Of a stretch of 64,000 bases of DNA, positions 1 to 7,694 are shown in pieces. Positions within the stretch are counted from its first letter, which is position 1, and the number at the start of each line of letters is the position of its first letter. A model generated the notes under the pieces. It did not search any database. It had not been told where the DNA came from and saw nothing but the letters and a program-made list of their open reading frames with translations. The stretch lies in assembly GCF_006547045.1 (NCBI RefSeq), contig NZ_CP041242.1, positions 3,048,001-3,112,000 of the forward strand. Reading direction: 5' to 3'. The translations under genes and the position numbers were made by a program. This DNA comes from Lysobacter alkalisoli (GTDB lineage Bacteria > Pseudomonadota > Gammaproteobacteria > Xanthomonadales > Xanthomonadaceae).

Positions 1-218
1 CGGATCTGGGGTCGCGGGCCGGCATCGTCCGGCAACGCCTCGACGCTGTCGGCAGGAGGCAACGTGGTCTGCACCCGCGGACTGAGGTCGGCCTCGCGGC
101 TGACCCGCGGGGTTGGCGCACTGGCGCAGGCATTGAGCAACATCGCGATGGAGGCGGCCAACAGCCAGGGCCGGGCGCCGGCCAGGGACGGTGCGGTTGA
201 TTCGTCGCGTCGATTCAT
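1..218 (-). CDS. gspD: Type II secretion outer-membrane secretin GspD/XpsD, N-terminal part (truncated by window edge)
   Basis: The first 72 codons of a minus-strand gene are visible, starting at the ATG at 216-218. They encode a basic N-terminus, a hydrophobic stretch and a lipobox (L-L-N-A-C, Cys at about residue 31), so the protein should be exported and lipidated. The gene follows xpsN closely in the same direction. In Xanthomonas xps operons the lipoprotein secretin XpsD comes last, after xpsN, and that position is the main reason for the call. No secretin domain is inside the window, so identity rests on context and the lipoprotein signal. Confidence 0.72.
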   Translation of the reverse strand, partial: MNRRDESTAPSLAGARPWLLAASIAMLLNACASAPTPRVSREADLSPRVQTTLPPADSVEALPDDAGPRPQI

Positions 219-241
219 TGCATGCACTTTACTGGCTCTCG

Positions 242-1075
242 TCACTGGCTCTCTGCCGGCGGATTGGGCGAAGGTGGCGTGTCTGATGGAGGTGCAGGGG
301 GTTGCGGCGGGGGTTGCGGACTCTGGCGATTCTGTGCCTGCTCGCGCAGGGCCGCACGACGGGCCTGGATGCGCTGGCGGATCGCTTCCATCTGCGATTC
401 CGGTGTGGTCGCCGGAGTCGCCTGATCGGGCTGCGATTCGGCCTGTTTGCCATTGGCGTCAGCCACGGCCGATGGCGCGGGTCCGGCCGGCTCGCCCTCG
501 GCCATCGCCGGAGCCGTGCGGGTACCGGCAGCATCGGGGCGACGCACGGCCACCTCCGTCGGGGGCCGTCCGCCATGTCCGTCGAACACGCGCAAGGCCA
601 TGGTCCGACGCCCTTCGGGCCCCTCGAACACCGCCGCGCGCACATCCAGCTCGACCAGCCGCCAGGCCGGGTGCGATTTCGGCGCCTCATCGAGCTTGAC
701 CCGGACAGACTCGCTGCCGTCGGCCGGCTGCAGGATCGCCATCCGCAGGCCCGGCGTGATCAGCACGCTGGTCAGCACGTAGTCGAAGGCCGAATCGGTG
801 GCTTCGCTCTCTTCTCCCTGCAACGAGAACGGCTTGGGCTTGCGGTCATCGCTGAACAGGGGTCGTCGGGAGATTTCACCGTAGCTGGCCAGCGGTTCGA
901 CCATGCCCTCGGTGGCCGGTGGCAGCGACGGCAACGGTTCGAGCGTCTCCTCGTCCGATGCCAGGGGTTCGATCCGGCCACCCATGCCGGCCACGGCCAG
1001 GATCAGGGCCAGCAAGGCCCAGCCGGCGACGGTGGCCAGCAACCAGGTGCGCGGGCCGGCGCTCTCAAGTCGCAT
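242..1075 (-). CDS. xpsN: Type II secretion protein XpsN (GspC-like inner-membrane component)
   Basis: This 277-residue protein has one membrane span near residues 11-31, a short motif with RPLFS at 71-75 typical of the T2SSC/GspC homology region, a compact beta-rich domain to about residue 150, and a long Pro/Ala/Gln-rich tail. In Xanthomonas, XpsN takes the role of GspC and links the inner-membrane platform to the secretin. It overlaps gspM by 11 bases and is followed by the secretin gene. The proline-rich C-terminus is low complexity and probably disordered. No separate gspC is seen, which fits the Xanthomonas arrangement. Confidence 0.8.
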   Translation of the reverse strand: MRLESAGPRTWLLATVAGWALLALILAVAGMGGRIEPLASDEETLEPLPSLPPATEGMVEPLASYGEISRRPLFSDDRKPKPFSLQGEESEATDSAFDYVLTSVLITPGLRMAILQPADGSESVRVKLDEAPKSHPAWRLVELDVRAAVFEGPEGRRTMALRVFDGHGGRPPTEVAVRRPDAAGTRTAPAMAEGEPAGPAPSAVADANGKQAESQPDQATPATTPESQMEAIRQRIQARRAALREQAQNRQSPQPPPQPPAPPSDTPPSPNPPAESQ

Positions 1076-1679
1076 CGCGAGCCTCCGCTCCGCTGGGGGG
1101 CAGGTAGCCGTAGAGGTCGAAGCTCACGTCGAGGCCGCCGTCGCTGCTGGCACGGCCGGAACCGGGGGCGAAGTACATGCGCTGGACCAGGATGTTGAGA
1201 TTGCCGATGAACAGCCGCGGCGAACCGCTCTCCAGCGCATGCAGCACCGCCGCTGTTTCCGGGGTGCCGCATTTGAGCCGCACCTGCACCGTGACCCGGG
1301 TGTAGGGCTCACGGCTGCTGGGCTCCAGCGGCGAGCGGTTGACGATGCCGCAGCTGCGGTTGCCGGGACTGGCCTCGGACACGACCGCTTCCAGACGCTG
1401 GACCAGGGCGGCAGTCGCCAGTTCTGCGTTGGCCTCGGGCATGAAACCCGGCCGCTCGGCCTGCCGCGCTCCCAGTTCGGCCAGCTGGCGGTTGACCTCG
1501 TCGGCCTGCTCCAGTTGGGCACGCAGGCGCAGCTCACGCTGCTGCAAGGTGTCGATGCGGGCATCGAGATCGCGCATCGGGATCGTCCACCACGGATGCA
1601 CCAGCACCGCGTAGGCCAGGGCCAGTACGCCCAGCAACAGACCCAGCGCCAGCCAGCGATCGCGCTTGCCCGCCGTCAT
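1065..1679 (-). CDS. gspM: Type II secretion inner-membrane protein GspM
   Basis: The start is the ATG at 1677-1679, which overlaps the gspL stop as ATGA and gives 204 residues. A single membrane helix lies at about residues 8-28, followed by a charged heptad-like stretch (about 35-75) and a ferredoxin-like periplasmic domain. This is the usual GspM/PilO layout. GspM pairs with GspL in the inner-membrane assembly platform. The open frame continues upstream inside gspL, but that part is a shadow and translation is very probably coupled to gspL. Confidence 0.82.
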   Translation of the reverse strand: MTAGKRDRWLALGLLLGVLALAYAVLVHPWWTIPMRDLDARIDTLQQRELRLRAQLEQADEVNRQLAELGARQAERPGFMPEANAELATAALVQRLEAVVSEASPGNRSCGIVNRSPLEPSSREPYTRVTVQVRLKCGTPETAAVLHALESGSPRLFIGNLNILVQRMYFAPGSGRASSDGGLDVSFDLYGYLPPSGAEARDAT

Positions 1680-2872
1680 TCGTCGGTCTCCGGTGCCGGG
1701 ACGGTTCCGCTGTCCGCAGGTGCGTCGGCCGGCGCTGCCCCCGGGGGAGGCATTGCAGCCAGTTCGGCGGTCAGGGTGAAACGGTCGCGGCCGCTGGCGG
1801 GGTCGGGCTGCAGTGCGCCGGCCAGTGCCGGCGAGCGCCACGGTCCGGCCCCCTGCAGGCGGCCGACCAGGGCCGGCGCCTCGCGGCTCAAGCCGATCAG
1901 CAGCATGCGGCGCTCCTCCAGCGAAAGCTTTTCGAGATAGGTGTTGTCGGGCAGGCGGCGGGTCAACTCGTCGATGACCACCACTGCCGGTGGCCGGGCG
2001 GTGCGCTTGGCGTCGAGGAAGGCCTGGCCACTGATCAGGCCGGCCAGGCGCTGGCGCTGGGCGGCGGCCTGGCGGCCGGCGGCGGCCTCGGCGGCGATCT
2101 GCTGCTCGAGTGCATCGGCGGTGGCGCGACGATTCTGCAATACCTGCCAGAGCATCAAACCGCAGGCAAGCAGCGCCAGTGCGGCCAGGCCCCAGTTCCA
2201 TGGCCGCCACGGATCGCGCTGGCGGCGGCGCTCGGACGGGGGCAGCAGGTTGACGCCAATCGGAAGACCATCGGCACCGGCCACCTCGATCCCGGCCAGT
2301 TCGCCGCCCAGCGCCCCGAGTGCGGCCCGCTGTGGTGCCAGGGCGGTGCGCGGCACCACCACCAGCTCCACGTCGAGCTGCCCGTCGGACTCGCGACGGC
2401 CGAGCACGCGAGCGTCGTAGGCCACTTCATCGATCGGGAACGGGGTCTGCCGGTCGACCTCGAAACCGACCACGTCGCGCAGCCGGTCCGCAGCCGCGGC
2501 CGGCAGCAGCAGGCGACGGCGCAAACAGGCCGAGGCCGGCAACAGCAACCAGCGCGGCAACTCGGCCAGGCGCGGCGACAGCAGGCCGGCGAGCGGATCG
2601 GCCATGGCGGCTGCCATCGGCGTCAGCGCCTCGGCATCGGCCAGCGCCGGAATCCGGCCGAGTGCGGTCAGGGTCTCTTCCTGCTGGCGCGACAGGGCGA
2701 TCTCGCCGCCTTCGGCCTGCAGCATCAGCCGGCCGCGGCCGACGCCCAGCGCGCGACGCAGCCCGGACGGCAGCCAGGCAGCCAGCGAGCGCCCCCACCA
2801 GGCCAGGAAATGACCGGCACCCGGCCACAGCCGGGCGCCCATCGATCCAAGGCGGTCCCGCAAGCCTGTCAT
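1676..2872 (-). CDS. gspL: Type II secretion inner-membrane protein GspL
   Basis: This 398-residue protein has a cytoplasmic actin-like first half, a membrane helix at about residues 232-250 and a PilN-like periplasmic part. The motif NLLPPSERRR just before the helix is typical of PilN/GspL. GspL binds the ATPase GspE and transmits its action to the pseudopilus machinery. It starts 31 bases downstream of the gspK stop, behind an odd 17-bp tandem repeat, and overlaps gspM by four bases. Confidence 0.85.
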   Translation of the reverse strand: MTGLRDRLGSMGARLWPGAGHFLAWWGRSLAAWLPSGLRRALGVGRGRLMLQAEGGEIALSRQQEETLTALGRIPALADAEALTPMAAAMADPLAGLLSPRLAELPRWLLLPASACLRRRLLLPAAAADRLRDVVGFEVDRQTPFPIDEVAYDARVLGRRESDGQLDVELVVVPRTALAPQRAALGALGGELAGIEVAGADGLPIGVNLLPPSERRRQRDPWRPWNWGLAALALLACGLMLWQVLQNRRATADALEQQIAAEAAAGRQAAAQRQRLAGLISGQAFLDAKRTARPPAVVVIDELTRRLPDNTYLEKLSLEERRMLLIGLSREAPALVGRLQGAGPWRSPALAGALQPDPASGRDRFTLTAELAAMPPPGAAPADAPADSGTVPAPETDE

Positions 2873-2903
2873 CGTGGCCTGCTCTTCATCGTGGCCTGCT
2901 CCT
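2870..2903 (-). repeat. 17-bp tandem duplication in the gspK-gspL junction
   Basis: Two adjacent 17-bp units, 2870-2886 and 2887-2903, differ at one position. On the minus strand each has an AGCAGG segment before an ATG. The copies create two six-codon reading frames (M-R/K-S-R-P-R, stop), each stop overlapping the next ATG. The last ATG is the gspL start. It looks like a recent slippage duplication at a translation initiation region. Confidence 0.75.
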
Positions 2904-3853
2904 CATCGCGGTGTAACTCCCTCCTCCCAGCGCAACACGGTATAGGCCATGCCAGGCATGGCGCCCCCTCCCGTGCGGACTACTGCACGCACAACTCCTT
3001 CACGACCGTCGGCCAGCCGCGCGCGGCTGCCGATACTATACGTGCCGCTCCGGCTGCCCACGAGCCAGGAGTTGTCGACTGCACCCGGCATGGGCTCTCC
3101 GGTGACCGGATCGAGTTGCCTGCGCTGCGTCACCAGAAGCTCGCCATCCAGCCCCATCGCATCCAGGACCTCCTGCGAGGCAAACGCAGTGTCCGGACGC
3201 GGGCGGCCGCTGTACACGGTGACATGCGGTGCGATCCGGGCGTAGATCTCCGAGGTGAAGCCCAGCACCTGCTGCAACTCGGCGATGCTCTCGAACTCGC
3301 CGTCCTTGGCGCCGTACGGACGGCCGGCAGCCGCATAGTCGGCGTCCTCGGCGCCTCCGGTCGGCTGGGTCAGCGAATCGGCATCGCGCCAGTCGAGGAC
3401 CGCCCCGGCCAATTGCTCGGCCTCGAACTGCTCGCTGCCCAGCACCCGCAGCAGGCCGGCCAGCAGGGTCATGTCGGCCTGGTTGAGATCGACCTTGCCG
3501 CCCTCGTCGATGATCGTGACTTCGATCTCGGCACCGGCGTATCGCCAGGCATGGGGCTGGCCGTCGGGTTGCCACTGGCGGCGAGGGTCGTCCAGTTCGA
3601 TCCGGGTCAACGCGTATTCGAGCCCGGCCCGGGCCGCGTTGCCAGCGGCCAGGCCACTGACCAATACGCGCCCCTGCAGGGCCTCGACCCGGGCCGTCAG
3701 TGCGAAGGCACCCACCAATGCGGTCAGCAGGGTGATCAGCCACAGCACCAGCAGCAGGGCGGCGCCGCGCGGTCGTGCGGCGGTCGTCAGTCGTGGGCAG
3801 GCCGTATCAAGCCGGCATCCGGCGACCGTGAGCCGACGGTCATTGCCTGCCAT
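2903..3853 (-). CDS. gspK: Type II secretion minor pseudopilin GspK
   Basis: The start at 3853 follows a GGAGG ribosome-binding site and overlaps the gspJ stop by one base; the product has 316 residues. A 30-residue basic leader ends in Gly before a hydrophobic helix ([10 protein letters not shown]), and there is no Glu at +5, as is usual for GspK. The large globular domain contains two helix-hairpin-like segments (KVDLNQAD and the region around residue 200) typical of T2SSK. GspK caps the pseudopilus tip with GspI and GspJ. Confidence 0.88.
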   Translation of the reverse strand: MAGNDRRLTVAGCRLDTACPRLTTAARPRGAALLLVLWLITLLTALVGAFALTARVEALQGRVLVSGLAAGNAARAGLEYALTRIELDDPRRQWQPDGQPHAWRYAGAEIEVTIIDEGGKVDLNQADMTLLAGLLRVLGSEQFEAEQLAGAVLDWRDADSLTQPTGGAEDADYAAAGRPYGAKDGEFESIAELQQVLGFTSEIYARIAPHVTVYSGRPRPDTAFASQEVLDAMGLDGELLVTQRRQLDPVTGEPMPGAVDNSWLVGSRSGTYSIGSRARLADGREGVVRAVVRTGGGAMPGMAYTVLRWEEGVTPR

Positions 3854-4500
3854 CAAAACCTCCCCACCACGTTGGCACCGGCCAGGCTGCCGGCCTGCGG
3901 CAGGGCCACCACCAGCGGTGGCCACGGGCGGCCATCGGCATCGGTCAGGGTCACCTCGACCAGCAATGGCAGTTGTTCGCTGGCTTCCCAGCGATCCTCC
4001 CAGCCGGACAGCTCGCCTTCGACGGTCAGCGCACGGTAGCGGAAGCGCGCTTCGCCGAGACGGTCGACCAGCAGTTCCGGCGGCCTGGGATCGGCCTCCT
4101 CCCAGGTCTGCGCCGACTGCACCACGGTCAGGGCCAGCACGATGCGGGCACCGCCCTCGCCTTCTTCGATCCGGAAATCGTGCAGGTAGGGACCGCCGTA
4201 GCCGAGGTAATCCGGCAGATCGGCGACGAAACGGATGCGGCCGGGCTCGCCAACGAAGCGCATCGGCAAGGTGGTCGCGGGGTCGACCTCGAAGGCGATC
4301 GTCCGCGCCGCCATCATCCGCTGGCGCAGGAAGCCGAGCACGGCGCGCTCGCGTTCGGCACGCTGGGCCATCGCCTCGCCGCGATTGATAGTGGTGGTGG
4401 CCGCGGTGAGGGTGGCGAAGGCCAGCGCCAGTCCGGCGGCCAGCAGCACGGTGGCCAGCAGCACTTCGATCAGGGTGAAGCCGTGTGTCCGCCGCCTCAC
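3853..4500 (-). CDS. gspJ: Type II secretion minor pseudopilin GspJ
   Basis: The start is the GTG at 4498-4500, overlapping the gspI stop as GTGA. It gives a 215-residue protein with a seven-residue leader (cleavage after Gly7) and then FTLIEVLLA, a classic class III prepilin signal with Glu at +5. Starting upstream would give an unnatural leader. The rest is a beta-rich T2SSJ domain. The leader is processed by a prepilin peptidase not encoded in this window. Confidence 0.88.
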   Translation of the reverse strand: MRRRTHGFTLIEVLLATVLLAAGLALAFATLTAATTTINRGEAMAQRAERERAVLGFLRQRMMAARTIAFEVDPATTLPMRFVGEPGRIRFVADLPDYLGYGGPYLHDFRIEEGEGGARIVLALTVVQSAQTWEEADPRPPELLVDRLGEARFRYRALTVEGELSGWEDRWEASEQLPLLVEVTLTDADGRPWPPLVVALPQAGSLAGANVVGRF

Positions 4501-4967
4501 AATCCACCCTCCAGCGGATCCACCGGCACCAGCCGCAGGCTGCGCAACAGCAGGCGCTGGCCAGGACGACCTTCGCCCCACTCCACCGCAAGGCTGATCT
4601 CATGGAGACGGTTGGCATCGCCGTCGACCGGCTGCAGCACATCAAGTGGCGGTTCGGGGTCTTCCCAGGGCGCGATATCGAGTGTCCAGCGGTAGCGGCC
4701 GTCCTCGAACTCACCGCGCTCCTGCCCCGGCTCCAGTGGCGCGCCCACGCCGACCTGGTCGAGCAGCGACTGCGCGTGCAGGGCGGCACGGCCGGCATCA
4801 CCGGACCAGCGCACCTGTCGTGTCGCGCCGGACAACGTGCCCAGCAGCAGGGTCATCGCCAGTGCCAGCAACGCAAAGGAAACGATGACCTCGATCAACG
4901 TATAGCCGCGCTGGCTGCGGCGGGATCCGGCCGGATTGCAGCCGCGCCGGGCGATGAACCGCTTCAT
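4497..4967 (-). CDS. gspI: Type II secretion minor pseudopilin GspI
   Basis: This 156-residue prepilin-like protein has a 21-residue positively charged leader ending in Gly, then [16 protein letters not shown]. It sits between gspH and gspJ with four-base overlaps on both sides, the standard operon position. GspI helps nucleate the pseudopilus tip. Confidence 0.87.
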   Translation of the reverse strand: MKRFIARRGCNPAGSRRSQRGYTLIEVIVSFALLALAMTLLLGTLSGATRQVRWSGDAGRAALHAQSLLDQVGVGAPLEPGQERGEFEDGRYRWTLDIAPWEDPEPPLDVLQPVDGDANRLHEISLAVEWGEGRPGQRLLLRSLRLVPVDPLEGGL

Positions 4968-5434
4968 CGCTCCACCTCCGCGCGTCGCAGCCGGACCTCA
5001 CCGGTCAGCCAGGCCACATCGATGTTCCAGGCCGCACGCTCGATGCTCAGCTGCACCCGCCCACCGGTGGCGGCACCATCGGCAAAGAACAGCACCGCCC
5101 CCTGCCCTTCGCTTGGCTGTGCCTCGCGGGCGCCGGTGAAATGGATCCCGATCGCGGACGGGATCGTGCCGCTCTTGCCGTTCGGCGCCTCCCAGCGATG
5201 CGCTTGCGGGTCGATCACGAATCGCTGCGGCTGCCCGGTCGCCAGCGCCTGGGCGCGGGTGTAACGCAACTGCGAGGCCACTTCCTTGGCGCTGGAGCGC
5301 AGCTGCATGCCGCGGTAACCGCCACCCATGGCGGCGGCCGCCAGCAGACTGGCAACCGCAAACAGCGCCACCACCATCAACATCTCCACCAGGGAGACGC
5401 CGCGGATTCGGCGGCGGGCTGTCCGGGCAGGCAT
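4964..5434 (-). CDS. gspH: Type II secretion pseudopilin GspH
   Basis: The start at 5434 is chosen because it gives a short 12-residue leader (cleavage after Gly12) before VSLVEMLMVVALF and has an AGGAA ribosome-binding site; the product has 156 residues. Longer versions add an Arg/Ala-rich stretch overlapping the gspG 3' end. The globular part shows the GspH/FimT pattern of a beta-rich domain with a C-terminal VRLRR segment. Confidence 0.85.
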   Translation of the reverse strand: MPARTARRRIRGVSLVEMLMVVALFAVASLLAAAAMGGGYRGMQLRSSAKEVASQLRYTRAQALATGQPQRFVIDPQAHRWEAPNGKSGTIPSAIGIHFTGAREAQPSEGQGAVLFFADGAATGGRVQLSIERAAWNIDVAWLTGEVRLRRAEVER

Positions 5435-5474
5435 GGCCGATGCGTTCCTGCGCAATGCGCTGGCGTGGAGTCGC

Positions 5475-5915
5475 TTACTCGTAGCGGACGTCGGCGTCGA
5501 CACTGGTGCCGCCCGCCTTGCCATCACGGCCGAGGATCACCAGATCGAACGAACCGGCCTCGCCCGGGGCACGGTAGACGACGTCATGGCCCCACGGGTC
5601 CTTCAATTCCTGCGCCTTGGCATAGGGCCCCAGCCAGCCCGGCGCATCGCCGGGCGCGGTGACCAGCTCGTCGAGCGCCGTGGGCAGGCGGCCGGTGTCC
5701 ATCTGGAAGGACTCGACCTTCTGCGCCAGGGTCATCACCTGCGACTTGGCGAGGTTGGCCTTGGCACGGTCGGCGCCGCCCAGCACGCGGCTGCCGACGA
5801 AGGTCAGGACCGCGCCGATCAGGACGATGACGATGATGATCTCGATCAGGCTCATGCCGCGCTGGGCGGCGGCAAACCCCGCACGGGGGGAGCGGATCGG
5901 GCGATGTTGACGCAT
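5475..5915 (-). CDS. gspG: Type II secretion major pseudopilin GspG
   Basis: The 146-residue product starts at 5915 after an AAGGA site. A 20-residue leader ends in Gly, followed by MSLIEIIIVIVLIGAV and a short globular domain with the DPWG motif and C-terminal residues typical of T2SSG calcium-binding pseudopilins. GspG is the main subunit of the pseudopilus. The +1 residue is Met instead of the usual Phe, which prepilin peptidases generally tolerate. Confidence 0.9.
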   Translation of the reverse strand: MRQHRPIRSPRAGFAAAQRGMSLIEIIIVIVLIGAVLTFVGSRVLGGADRAKANLAKSQVMTLAQKVESFQMDTGRLPTALDELVTAPGDAPGWLGPYAKAQELKDPWGHDVVYRAPGEAGSFDLVILGRDGKAGGTSVDADVRYE

Positions 5916-6010
5916 GGCGAATGTCCTTCTCGAAGGGAATCTGGAATGTTTACCCGAAACGGGCGTCGAATGGGCTGACTGCGCGGGCAGGCGTTCAGTT
6001 CCCTGCCCAA

Positions 6011-7228
6011 TCACCCGATGGCCGAAGTCAGGTCGTACAGCGGTGTCAGCACCGCCAGCACGATGATGCCGACCACCGCGGCCAGCACCACCGTCACCAC
6101 CGGCACCAACGCCGCCAGCATCCGGTCCAGTGCCTGCGCGGTCTGCTGCTCGAAGGTCTCGGCGGTCTTGACCAGCATGGTATCGAGTGCACCGGACTCC
6201 TCGCCAACCTGGATCATCTGCAGCGCCAGGCGCGGGAAGCGCTTGCCACGCGACAGTGCGGTCGACAGCGCGACACCGTTCTTGACCTCGGCGGCGGCCT
6301 TGTCGACGTCATCGGCCAGGACCCGGTTGTCCATCACGTTGCGGCCGATGCCCAGCGCCGCCATCAACGGCACGCCGTTGCGGACCAGGGTGCCGAGGGT
6401 GCGCGCCAACCGCGCGGTCTCCATCTTCGCCACCAGCGAGCCGAAGAAGCGTCGGCGCAGCAGCCAGCCATCGAGCTTCTCGCGGAACACCGGGTCACGT
6501 CGCTTGCGGTCGAACCACCACAGCGCCAGCCCCGGCACCACCAGCAGCACGATCCACCAGTCGCGCACGAACTGGCCGATGCCGAGCACGATCAGGGTGA
6601 ACAGGGGCAGTTCGGCATCCAGGCTCTCGTACATCTGGGCGAACTGCGGCACCACGTAGCCGAGCAGGAACAGCAGGCTCAGACCAACCATCACCAGCAG
6701 GATCGCCGGGTAGATCAACGCGTTGATGACCCGCCCCTGCAGCGCACGGCTACGCTCGAGGTAGTCGGCCAGCCGCGCCAGCGTCTCCTGCAGGCTGCCG
6801 CCGGCCTCGCCGGCACGGACCATGTTGATGTACAGCCGCGAGAAGGTGCCGTGCTGGCGCTCCAGCGCCGCCGACAGCGAACTGCCGCCACGCACCGCAT
6901 CGCGGACGTCGGTGAGCGTGCGCTTCGCCGCTTCGTCCTCGGGCAGCTCCAGCAGGATGGTCAGCGCCCGGTCCAGCGGCTGTCCGGCACCGAGCAGGGT
7001 CGCCAGCTGCTGAGTGAACTGGACCAGGCGTTCGCCCGAGAAGGTCCTGGGCTTGAACAGTCCCTTCAGCAGCGACGTCCCGTCGCCGGCCCCGGCCGGC
7101 TTGGCTTCGACCGGCAGATGGCCCTGTTCCTGCAGCCGGAGCACCACCTCGTTGCCGGACGCGGCCTCCATCTGGCCTTCCAGCATCTCACCTCGCGCGT
7201 TGAGGGCTTTGTAGTGGAACAGGGGCAT
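6011..7228 (-). CDS. gspF: Type II secretion inner-membrane platform protein GspF
   Basis: The start at 7228 (MPLFHYKAL) gives 405 residues, the usual GspF length. Longer forms read into the upstream REP repeat. Two T2SSF repeats are visible, each followed by hydrophobic helices (about residues 170-190, 220-245 and 375-400). GspF is the polytopic core on which the pseudopilus is assembled. Normally gspE lies immediately upstream; here 466 bases holding a GIY-YIG gene and two REPs separate them. Confidence 0.92.
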   Translation of the reverse strand: MPLFHYKALNARGEMLEGQMEAASGNEVVLRLQEQGHLPVEAKPAGAGDGTSLLKGLFKPRTFSGERLVQFTQQLATLLGAGQPLDRALTILLELPEDEAAKRTLTDVRDAVRGGSSLSAALERQHGTFSRLYINMVRAGEAGGSLQETLARLADYLERSRALQGRVINALIYPAILLVMVGLSLLFLLGYVVPQFAQMYESLDAELPLFTLIVLGIGQFVRDWWIVLLVVPGLALWWFDRKRRDPVFREKLDGWLLRRRFFGSLVAKMETARLARTLGTLVRNGVPLMAALGIGRNVMDNRVLADDVDKAAAEVKNGVALSTALSRGKRFPRLALQMIQVGEESGALDTMLVKTAETFEQQTAQALDRMLAALVPVVTVVLAAVVGIIVLAVLTPLYDLTSAIG

Positions 7229-7240
7229 GTGCTTTTGCTC

Positions 7241-7275
7241 GTCATCCCCGCGCAGGCGGGGATCCAAGGACGTTG
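7241..7275 (-). repeat. REP-like repeat, left arm of GIY-YIG element
   Basis: This 35-bp sequence is the inverted partner of 7600-7634, with 33 of 35 matches. It contains an internal palindrome (ATCCCCGC / GCGGGGAT). It also encodes the last residues of the GIY-YIG protein. Confidence 0.9.
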
Positions 7276-7580
7276 GCTGTCGGCGCCATCCCGACAATAT
7301 CAGGCCAAAGATCACGCCATGAAGGGTTCATTTCATCAATCAACCGGATCTTCCAGGCTCGATTCCACTTTTTGATCCGCTTCTCCCGCTGGATCGCGGA
7401 CTCCATCGTGTCATGCAACTCGTACCAGACCAGTCGAGTCACACCGTAGCGGGCACTAAAGCTTTCAACGATGTGCTCCTTGTGTTGCCAGACACGTGAA
7501 ATCAGCTCACTTGTTACACCAACATACAAAGTTCCATTCCGGTCGCTTGCGAGCAGGTATACACAGGGTTGTCTGTCCAT
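7242..7580 (-). CDS. Small GIY-YIG family nuclease inside an inverted REP pair
   Basis: This 112-residue protein has the GIY-YIG domain: VYLLAS then TLYVGVT, an Arg in the following helix (ISRVWQHK), a Glu/Arg-rich IQREKRIKKW stretch and a terminal WRDLW motif. A strong GGAGGA ribosome-binding site precedes the ATG at 7580. The last residues come from the REP repeat, so gene and repeat are physically one unit. Base composition is less GC-rich than the gsp genes around it. Small solitary GIY-YIG proteins are commonly labelled UvrC-like endonucleases, with no firm function. It splits gspE from gspF on the same strand, so operon transcription must pass through it. A mobile or passenger role is inference. 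Confidence 0.85.
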   Translation of the reverse strand: MDRQPCVYLLASDRNGTLYVGVTSELISRVWQHKEHIVESFSARYGVTRLVWYELHDTMESAIQREKRIKKWNRAWKIRLIDEMNPSWRDLWPDIVGMAPTANVLGSPPARG

Positions 7581-7599
7581 TCCCTCCTCCTCGAAACCT

Positions 7600-7634
7600 C
7601 AACGTCCATGGATCCCCGCCTTCGCGGGGATGAC
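7600..7634 (+). repeat. REP-like repeat, right arm of GIY-YIG element
   Basis: This is the inverted copy of 7241-7275, with two mismatches. Together the arms enclose about 324 bp that consist almost entirely of the GIY-YIG gene and its ribosome-binding site. Confidence 0.9.
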
Positions 7635-7694
7635 GGCCCTGATACTCCTGTTTTCGCGGGGAGGACTGCGCCGAAGGCCATTACCACCTCGGGT

